From JALZDI01 sp965653225 (GTDB lineage Bacteria > Actinomycetota > Actinomycetes > Propionibacteriales > Nocardioidaceae), in the NCBI GenBank assembly GCA_965653225.1, contig CBFGZI010000069.1, forward strand, positions 1-19,653: a stretch of DNA of 19,653 bases. The letters are read 5' to 3'. The notes under the pieces were generated by a model that had not been told where the DNA came from, did no database searches, and saw only the letters and a list, made by a program, of their open reading frames with translations. The translations under genes were made by a program, and so were the position numbers. Positions 13,477 to 19,653 of the stretch are shown here, piece after piece (the stretch's first letter is position 1; every line of letters starts with the position of its first letter).

Positions 13477-16400
13477 ATGTGGGGTTCGTACTTCGTTGTC
13501 TCGTCCTTGCGCGCACGCTGTATGGCGGCGAGCCGGGTCCTGTCGGCGATGCCGTCGCTGCTTCTGGTCGCCGCGGTTGTGGCGGCCATGCTGGGCGTCG
13601 ACACGCTCATGCCGGACAGCGCCTTCGGCGCGCCGGTGGACCAGGGCTTCGTGCTGACGCCGGCCGACCTGAGCTTCATCCTGGCCCAGATCAAGATCGC
13701 CGAGCGGCACGCGGCCACGGCGACAGCAGACAACCCGTGCGGCACCCTTCTCGGGTCGGGACCGGACCAGATCCCGAACCCGAAGCTCCCGTGGGGCCTC
13801 CGCACCGTGGACGGCAGCTGCAACAACCTGACCCCCGGAAAGTCCACGGTGGGTGCCGCTGACCAGCCGTTCCCGCGGATGCTGACGCCGAAGTTCTCCG
13901 ACGCCGAGTCCAGCCCGTTCGGTCCTCCCGGCGGACCGGCGACGTCGTACTCCCAGAAGACCGGGACGGTGTTCGACACCCAGCCGCGGATGATCAGCAA
14001 CCTGATCGTCGACCAGACGCCGAACAACCCGGCCGCACGGGCCGCCGCCGGGCCGGGTGCGCAGCCGGACACTTCCGGAAGCCTGTTCATCCCGAACCGG
14101 TCGCCGGACGTGGGCCTGTCGCCGCCGTACAACTCGATGTTCACGTTGTTCGGGCAGTTCTTCGACCACGGCCTGGACTTCGCCGGCAAGAGCGGGGGCA
14201 CGGTGTTCATGCCGCTGAATCCCGACGACCCGCTGTACGACCCGAACAGCAACACCAACTTCATGGTGCTGACCCGGGCGACCGACCAGGCCGGTCCGGA
14301 CGGGAAGCCGGGCACCGCCGACGACGTGCAGGACGCCACCAACTTCGACACCCCGTGGGCGGACCAGTCGCAGAGCTACGGCTCGCACCCCTCACAGCAG
14401 GTGTTCATCCGCGAGTACGCCCGCAACGCCGCGGGCCGGCCCGTCTCCACCGGTCGGCTGCTGTCCGGTCCTGACGGTGGCATGGCGACCTGGGCGACGG
14501 TGAAGCAACAGGCCCGCACGATGCTGGGCATCGACCTGGTCGACACCGACGTGCTGTCGGTGCCACTGCTGGCCACCGACCCGTACGGCCGCTTCATCCC
14601 CGGCCCGCACGGCTACCCCCAGATCGTGTTGAAGGACGGCACCCTGCGTGAGGGCGACCCGGCCAGCCCGGTGTCAACCGACGGGGCCGTCCCCACCCAG
14701 CACACGTTCCTGGACGACATCGCGCACAACGCCACTCCCGGACCGGGGCTGGTCCCGGACGCGGACACCAGCGTCGACGACCCGAACGTGCCCCGGCCGG
14801 ACGGCACCTACGACGACGAGCTGCTGGCCGCTCACTACGTGGCCGGCGACGGCCGGGTCAACGAGAACATCGGGCTCACCGCCATCCACGAGGTGTTCCA
14901 CGACGAGCACAACCGGCTGGTCGGCGACATCAAGAACGTGCTGACCACCGAGGACCCGGCCAGCCTGCCCGAGTGGCAGCTCACCGACGGGTCGTGGAAC
15001 GGGGAGCGGCTGTTCCAGGCGGCGCGCTTCGTCAACGAGATGGAGTACCAGCACCTGGCGTTCGAGGAGTTCGTGCGCCGGGTCGACCCGGCGGTGCCGG
15101 AGTTCTCGGGCTACGACCCGAGCATCAACCCGGCGATCACGGCGGAGTTCGCGCACTCGGTCTACCGGTTCGGGCACTCGATGCTGACCGACACCGTCGA
15201 CCGGGTGAACGACGACGGCACCCGCAACGACATTCCGCTGCTGGAGGCGTTCCTCAACCCGCCGGAGTTCACCGACGGCGGCCCGGCGGGACACCTGACA
15301 CCGCAGCAGGCGGCCGGGTCGATCGCGATGGGCATGGCGAACCAGACCGGCAACGAGATCGACGAGTTCGTCACCGACACGCTGCGCAACAACCTGCTGG
15401 GGCTGCCGCTCGACCTGGCGTCGCTGAACATCGCCCGCGGCCGCGAGACCGGCATCCCGCCGCTGAACGAGGCACGCCGCCAGTTCTACGCCGCCACCGA
15501 CCACGACTCCTCGCTCGCGCCGTACACGAGCTGGAACGACTTCGGCCGGGCTCTGCGCCATCACGAGTCGCTGGTCAACTTCGTCGCGGCGTACGGCACG
15601 CATCCCTCGATCACCGGCACGCTCACGCAGCGGCGGGCCGCGGCGCAGGCGCTGGTCGACGGCGGTCCGCAGGCACCCGCGGACGCGACCGACTTCATGG
15701 ACAGCACCGGCTCCTGGGCAAGCGGGCCCGACGGGGTGACCACGACCGGGCTCGACGACGTGGACCTGTGGGTCGGTGGCCTGGCGGAGAAGCCGGCGCC
15801 GTTCGGGAGCATGCTCGGTCCCACGTTCACGCACGTGTTCGAGACCCAGATGCTGCACCTGCAGGACGGGGACCGGTTCTACTACGTGTCCCGACTGGCA
15901 GGCACGAACCTGCTCGCGCAGATCGAGGGCAACTCGTTCGCGGAGATGATCGAGCGCAACACCACCGCCACGGGCCTTCCGGCGCTGGTGTTCGGACGTC
16001 CCGACTACACCTTCAACCTGGCCGAGCTCGGGACGTCCGGTCCCGTCCTCGACGACCCGGCCACGCCCTACGACGAGTCGGCGCTGCTCACCCGGCTGCC
16101 CGACGGCACGATCTGCTACACCGGCACCTCGCACGTGGTGTTCAACGGGACCTCCGGCGGCGACAGCATCCGAGCCGGGGACGGCGACGACACGGTGCGC
16201 GGCGGCGACGGGGCCGACCATCTCGAGGGCGGCGCCGGACTCGACACCCTGATCGGGGGTCTGAACGACGACGTCCTGACCGACGTGTTCGGAGACGACA
16301 CGGTCAAGGCGGGGCCGGGCAACGACTCGGTCAACGCGGGTCCCGGTGTCGACGAGGTGCTCGCCGGCTCGGGCGCCGATCTGCTCGCCGGCGGTACCGG

Positions 16401-18273
16401 CCCCGACGACCTCAGCGGCGAGCTCGACGGCGACCTGCTGCTCGGCGGTGACGACACCGACGGGCTGCTCGGCGGCCCTGGGGACGACTGGCTCGAGGGA
16501 GGCGCGGGAGCCGACACGCTCCACGGCGACAGCGCGATGCCGCTGCCCGGCACCAGCGCGGGAGGCGACGACGTCATTCGCGGTGACGGCGGCGACGACC
16601 TCTACGTCGGCGAGGGCGGCAACGACATCATGGTCGGCGGCGCCGGCACCAAGCACTTCGTCGGTGGGCTCGGGTTCGACTGGGTGACGCACAAGGACGC
16701 CATCGAGCCCATGGACGCCGACCTGAACCTCACCGGTCTGGTGCCCGCGGACCCCAAGAACCTGCACGACCGGTACGACCTGGTCGAGGGGCTGTCCGGG
16801 TCGCCCTACGACGACGTCCTGCACGGTGACCGCAGCATCCGTGGCGGTGGCGCGGACAACGCGCTCGACAGCCGCGGCATCGGCGCCATCGGCGGCCTCG
16901 ACCAGCTGCTGCCCGCGGGAGCCACGTCGTTCTCCGGCGGCAACATCCTGCTCGGCGGCGCCGGCAACGACACGATCGACAGCGGCAGCGGCAACGACGT
17001 CATCGACGGCGACGCCTGGCTCGACGTCCAGCTGCGCGTCCCGGACCCGGCGGGGCCGCCCGGCGCGACCCGGCTGGTCGACTCGGTCGGCGACGTGCTC
17101 CCCGACGTGTTCGCCGGCCGCATCAACCCAGCGGACATCTCCGTCGTGCGCACGATCCGCTGGGCCTCACCGGCCGACAGCAGCGCCGACACCGTGGTCT
17201 TCACCGGCAAGTACAGCAGCTACAACTGCCGCGTCAACGGCGGGCCGCTCATCGTCGGGCAGTGCCCGCTGCATCCTTCGGACGGCGACACGGTGAAGGT
17301 CATCAGCACCAACGGGAAGAGTGCCGACGGCACCGATGTGCTGAGCCACGTGGAGAACCTGATGTTCTCCGACTCGGTCGCCCCGGGCCTTCCCGCGAAG
17401 GTGACCGCCACCGGAGGCAACGCCTCGGCCACGGTGAGCTGGAAGCCGCCCTCCAAGACCAGTGTCTCCGCCTACCACGTGAAGGTCATCGGCGCTGACG
17501 GGACGCAGGTCGGCGACGTGCTGTCGACCACCGGCCTGACGCTGCACCTGACGGTTCCCGGCCTGGTCAACGGCCAGACGTACACGATGAGCGTGCAGGC
17601 GACGAACAAGTTCGGCGACGGCCCCTGGTCGCAGCCGACGGCGCCGGTGACACCCGCACCCACGGCACCCGGTGCACCGGTCGTCGTCGCGTCGGCACCA
17701 GGTGACCGGCAGGTCGCCCTCACGTGGCGGGCTCCCGTCGACGACGGTGGCGCGGACATCACCGGCTACCAGGTCAAGGTGCTCGACGCCGCCGGGCGAC
17801 AGGTCGGCCTCGTCCACCAGGCCGACGCCGCCGCCACCAGCATGGTCGTCGACCGGCTGCACAACGGCGTCCGCTACCGCGTCGAGGTCGCCGCGACCAA
17901 CTCGGTGGGCGTCGGGTCGTTCTCCGCGCGGTCGACATCCGTACGGCCGGGCACCGTGCCGGCCGCACCCGTCATCGGCGTGCCGACGGCAGGCAGAGCC
18001 GGCGGCAGCCTGACCGCGACCGCGCACTGGAACCCGCCGCGCGTCCCCGCGTCGCCACGCATCACCGGCTACACCGTCACGGCGCTGAGAATGGCCTCCC
18101 GCGCCTCCCACGCGCGCGTGGTCGCACGGTCCACCGCATCGGAGCTGCGACCGGGGCGCCGGCAGCACAGGTTCGTTCTGCCCGCCGGGATCTACCGCTT
18201 CGAGGTGGTGGCCGAGAACGCGTTCGGCCCGAGTCATCCGTCCACGCCGTCCAGAGCCGTCGAGGCCCGATAG
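13477..18273 (+). CDS. Exported animal-type heme peroxidase with RTX repeats and three Fn3 domains
   Basis: This 1598-residue protein begins with a basic segment (LRARCMAASR) and a hydrophobic stretch (about residues 21-41), with a likely signal peptidase site near SAFGA at 52. Residues about 60-860 form an animal heme peroxidase domain. GQFFDHGLDF holds Asp230 and distal His231, GDGRVNEN holds Arg460 and Glu463 before HDEHNRL, YRFGHSML holds proximal His567, and LASLNIARGRETGIPP follows. Residues about 889-1068 are a calcium-binding RTX nonapeptide array (GGxGxDxLx type), with a short second array near 1156-1180. Fibronectin type III domains occupy about 1302-1391, 1395-1492 and 1495-1598. 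There is no C-terminal sortase motif. It probably acts outside the cell, oxidising halides, phenols or similar donors with peroxide. The start is uncertain: TTG 13414, ATG 13477 (GGGG 6-7 nt upstream) and ATG 13522 are all possible. Confidence 0.92.
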   Translation: MWGSYFVVSSLRARCMAASRVLSAMPSLLLVAAVVAAMLGVDTLMPDSAFGAPVDQGFVLTPADLSFILAQIKIAERHAATATADNPCGTLLGSGPDQIPNPKLPWGLRTVDGSCNNLTPGKSTVGAADQPFPRMLTPKFSDAESSPFGPPGGPATSYSQKTGTVFDTQPRMISNLIVDQTPNNPAARAAAGPGAQPDTSGSLFIPNRSPDVGLSPPYNSMFTLFGQFFDHGLDFAGKSGGTVFMPLNPDDPLYDPNSNTNFMVLTRATDQAGPDGKPGTADDVQDATNFDTPWADQSQSYGSHPSQQVFIREYARNAAGRPVSTGRLLSGPDGGMATWATVKQQARTMLGIDLVDTDVLSVPLLATDPYGRFIPGPHGYPQIVLKDGTLREGDPASPVSTDGAVPTQHTFLDDIAHNATPGPGLVPDADTSVDDPNVPRPDGTYDDELLAAHYVAGDGRVNENIGLTAIHEVFHDEHNRLVGDIKNVLTTEDPASLPEWQLTDGSWNGERLFQAARFVNEMEYQHLAFEEFVRRVDPAVPEFSGYDPSINPAITAEFAHSVYRFGHSMLTDTVDRVNDDGTRNDIPLLEAFLNPPEFTDGGPAGHLTPQQAAGSIAMGMANQTGNEIDEFVTDTLRNNLLGLPLDLASLNIARGRETGIPPLNEARRQFYAATDHDSSLAPYTSWNDFGRALRHHESLVNFVAAYGTHPSITGTLTQRRAAAQALVDGGPQAPADATDFMDSTGSWASGPDGVTTTGLDDVDLWVGGLAEKPAPFGSMLGPTFTHVFETQMLHLQDGDRFYYVSRLAGTNLLAQIEGNSFAEMIERNTTATGLPALVFGRPDYTFNLAELGTSGPVLDDPATPYDESALLTRLPDGTICYTGTSHVVFNGTSGGDSIRAGDGDDTVRGGDGADHLEGGAGLDTLIGGLNDDVLTDVFGDDTVKAGPGNDSVNAGPGVDEVLAGSGADLLAGGTGPDDLSGELDGDLLLGGDDTDGLLGGPGDDWLEGGAGADTLHGDSAMPLPGTSAGGDDVIRGDGGDDLYVGEGGNDIMVGGAGTKHFVGGLGFDWVTHKDAIEPMDADLNLTGLVPADPKNLHDRYDLVEGLSGSPYDDVLHGDRSIRGGGADNALDSRGIGAIGGLDQLLPAGATSFSGGNILLGGAGNDTIDSGSGNDVIDGDAWLDVQLRVPDPAGPPGATRLVDSVGDVLPDVFAGRINPADISVVRTIRWASPADSSADTVVFTGKYSSYNCRVNGGPLIVGQCPLHPSDGDTVKVISTNGKSADGTDVLSHVENLMFSDSVAPGLPAKVTATGGNASATVSWKPPSKTSVSAYHVKVIGADGTQVGDVLSTTGLTLHLTVPGLVNGQTYTMSVQATNKFGDGPWSQPTAPVTPAPTAPGAPVVVASAPGDRQVALTWRAPVDDGGADITGYQVKVLDAAGRQVGLVHQADAAATSMVVDRLHNGVRYRVEVAATNSVGVGSFSARSTSVRPGTVPAAPVIGVPTAGRAGGSLTATAHWNPPRVPASPRITGYTVTALRMASRASHARVVARSTASELRPGRRQHRFVLPAGIYRFEVVAENAFGPSHPSTPSRAVEAR

Positions 18274-18335
18274 CCCCCGTCCATCCGTCAGCGTCGACGG
18301 CCGTCCCTGCGTACACGAGAGAAAGAAGGAAACCC

Positions 18336-18536
18336 ATGGCACCGCTGATCCCGATGTTGGCACCACCCGAAGGCATGGAGTGGGTGCTGATACTCGCCGT
18401 CGTCATCCTGCTGTTCGGTGCGCGCAAGCTGCCGGACCTCGCCCGCAGCACGGGCCAGGCCATCCGCATCTTCAAGAGCGAGACCAAGGCGCTGCGCGAG
18501 GACGACAAGGACGACGAGATAGAGGCAGAGTCCTGA
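18336..18536 (+). CDS. tatA: Sec-independent (twin-arginine) translocase protein TatA/TatE
   Basis: This 66-residue membrane protein forms the pore-like component that moves folded proteins across the membrane with TatC. After a short N-terminus it has one transmembrane helix (about residues 15-29, EWVLILAVVILLFG). The family hinge and amphipathic helix FGARKLPDLARSTGQAIRIF come next, followed by an acidic tail (REDDKDDEIEAES). The ATG at 18336 has AAGGA 5-6 nt upstream; a later ATG at 18378 would start directly at the helix but has no comparable site. It lies 62 nt after the heme peroxidase on the same strand. No tatB or tatC is in the window, so it must work with a TatC encoded elsewhere. 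The peroxidase signal shows no obvious twin arginine, so a direct client relationship is only a possibility. Confidence 0.93.
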   Translation: MAPLIPMLAPPEGMEWVLILAVVILLFGARKLPDLARSTGQAIRIFKSETKALREDDKDDEIEAES

Positions 18537-18563
18537 CCTAGGGGATCCCCGGCGGCGTGGTCC

Positions 18564-19502
18564 TCACCCGATCTCGAGCAGCTCGTGCCGGCGGTTGAAC
18601 GCCGTCAGGTGCGCCCACCGCTGGTCGAGGCTGACCCCTCGCACGAGGGCGTGCTCGCTGTCGGCGGCCAGGGCCGTGCCGGCGCCCGCGTCGACGTCGC
18701 GGTCAGGTCGCGCCGACAGCCCGTCCAGACGGGCCACCAGCCGCCGCACCCGGCGACTCGGCGTCTCCTCGTCGGGCAGCCCCGCAGCGACCGCGTCCAG
18801 CAGCGCGCCGGTCAGGATCTGCTCCAGGTGCGCGGCCAGCGCCGCGGTCGAGGGATACAGCTCCAGCAGCACCGGGTGGCCACCCATGCCGACCACCACC
18901 CCACGCTGGCCCGGTAGCGGTCGCAGCCGCCGAGCCCCATCGAGCCACGCCTGTTGCTTCTCGCCCCGCCGGTCACGCCCCGCCCTCTCACCGGAGCGCT
19001 CCAGCCGGTCCAGGTGGTCGAGGTACGACGAGGTCGGCGAGGCGCCCATGACCGCGTCGTAACGGCCCACGCGCCGCCACACCTCCTGCTGCCGAGCCGC
19101 ACGGGGCACCGAGCTCACCGCCGCCCGCAGCGACGGCGAGGCCTTCCGCGACAGCCGCACGTGGTCCCGCGCTCCATGCCAGCGGCCCGCCTCCACACAC
19201 GCGACATCGGCGACCAGCGAGCCACCCGCGGCCAGCACCAGGTCGTGCTGCAGCACCCGGTGCTGCCAGCCGCCCTCCAGCAGCTCACCCTCCACCAGCA
19301 GCACCGGCCGGTCGCCGCTGTTGGTGACCACCAGCTCGGGCACCACCGGGCTGCCCTCGCGTTCGGCGACTCCCACCTTGGCCGCGCGCCCGGTCACCAA
19401 CCCCCGCGGCGCCGGAGCGCCCGTCCACAACGGAAACACCGTCACCGGCCCCAGCCGGCTCCCCCGCCCGACATGCATCTCAGGCATCGTCAGCTCGCCC
19501 AT
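18564..19502 (-). CDS. ARPP-1 (DUF6569)-like domain protein
   Basis: This is a 312-residue soluble protein with no signal peptide or membrane helix. Residues about 12-110 carry the pattern I associate with ARPP-1/DUF6569: VTVFPLWTG, then NSGDRPVLLVEGELLEGGWQ, HRVLQHDLVLAAGGSLVADV and ACVEAGRW. The C-terminal half, with a long basic and acidic region (LDHLDRLERSGERAGRDRRG) and VVVGMGGHPVLLELYPS, agrees with longer members. ARPP-1 was named from genomic association with other domains; its biochemical role is not established to my knowledge. The ATG at 19502 is preceded by GGGGGG with a short spacing of 3-4 nt. An ATG five codons later (MPEMHV) is the alternative. It converges on tatA with a 27-nt gap. 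Confidence 0.75.
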   Translation of the reverse strand: MGELTMPEMHVGRGSRLGPVTVFPLWTGAPAPRGLVTGRAAKVGVAEREGSPVVPELVVTNSGDRPVLLVEGELLEGGWQHRVLQHDLVLAAGGSLVADVACVEAGRWHGARDHVRLSRKASPSLRAAVSSVPRAARQQEVWRRVGRYDAVMGASPTSSYLDHLDRLERSGERAGRDRRGEKQQAWLDGARRLRPLPGQRGVVVGMGGHPVLLELYPSTAALAAHLEQILTGALLDAVAAGLPDEETPSRRVRRLVARLDGLSARPDRDVDAGAGTALAADSEHALVRGVSLDQRWAHLTAFNRRHELLEIG

Positions 19503-19653
19503 GATCCCCCCAATTGCCTCGTCAAGTGGCGACGCTGATCACCATAGGAGGGACCACCGACATAACCGGGGTACGGAGATCCGCGCCCGTCGCTGCGACC
19601 TCGGCTATCGCTATCCCCATGGACGTGTCATCGGTCCACTCCCCCGGCGCAAA
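19503..19653. other. Window-edge intergenic region
   Basis: No supportable gene lies here. It holds the promoter region of the minus-strand ARPP-1-like gene. On the plus strand an AGGAGGG at about 19546 is followed by no usable start at normal distance. An ATG at 19619 opens a frame that stays open to the edge (MDVSSVHSPGA) but has no ribosome binding site, so I do not call it a gene. Confidence 0.4.

Noticed and set aside
12170..13657. A 495-codon frame overlapping the ArsB-type permease and the peroxidase start
   Set aside because: It is Gly/Arg/Ala-rich with no domain, while the permease frame has conserved family motifs.
14674..16824. A 716-codon open frame on the minus strand
   Set aside because: It lies wholly antisense to the peroxidase, has Val/Arg/Gly-rich sequence without domains, and arises from high-GC third-position bias.
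16141..17020. An RTX toxin with type I secretion system
   Set aside because: The repeats are real, but there is no pore-forming domain, no ABC exporter or membrane fusion protein nearby, and the chain ends in Fn3 domains.
18537..18563. GGGGATCCCC as a terminator between tatA and the convergent gene
   Set aside because: The palindrome at 18541-18550 has no loop and no T-tract, so a stable hairpin is not possible as drawn.

Overview
The window is high-GC DNA with many GTG starts and tightly packed genes, typical of Actinomycetota. An F420-type luciferase-like oxidoreductase, a DivIVA-type coiled-coil protein and an actinobacterial-style C-terminal domain on a small membrane protein fit a mycelial or Pseudonocardia-like lineage, but the exact taxon is inference. 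I see no rRNA, tRNA, CRISPR array, integrase or transposase. It reads as chromosomal accessory sequence rather than a mobile island.

Left part (1-7.7 kb): an LLM-class flavin/F420 oxidoreductase (+) meets an ArsR-type winged-helix regulator (-). The regulator is divergent from a 14-TM DHA2 drug exporter (+). Their shared intergenic region carries two inverted repeats, so this looks like a regulator and efflux pump pair. Four minus-strand genes follow: an MFS metabolite transporter of the sugar/acid porter type, a two-helix small membrane protein, an LtrA-family membrane protein and an imidazolonepropionase/prolidase-like amidohydrolase. Several hairpins separate the first two of these genes.

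Middle part (7.7-13.3 kb): a 311-bp intergenic region holds an AT-rich inverted repeat, a second palindrome and a 14-codon mini-ORF with a strong ribosome binding site. A DivIVA-domain coiled-coil scaffold follows, built from two 142-residue tandem repeats that share a 109-bp identical stretch. Just after it is a 52-nt segment that folds on paper into a very compact three-way junction, with a duplicate of one helix arm upstream. Next come a four-helix membrane protein, a decayed remnant of a PEP-mutase/isocitrate-lyase family gene (minus strand), an arylamine N-acetyltransferase, a DUF421/YetF membrane protein and an ArsB/SLC13-type permease.

Right part (13.3-19.65 kb): a 1598-residue exported protein combines an animal-type heme peroxidase domain, a calcium-binding RTX nonapeptide array and three fibronectin type III domains. 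A tatA gene follows directly. An ARPP-1 (DUF6569)-like gene lies on the opposite strand, and the last 150 bp hold no gene I can support. The most notable items are the multidomain peroxidase, the tandem-duplicated scaffold gene, the possible structured RNA after it and the internally deleted PEP-mutase remnant.
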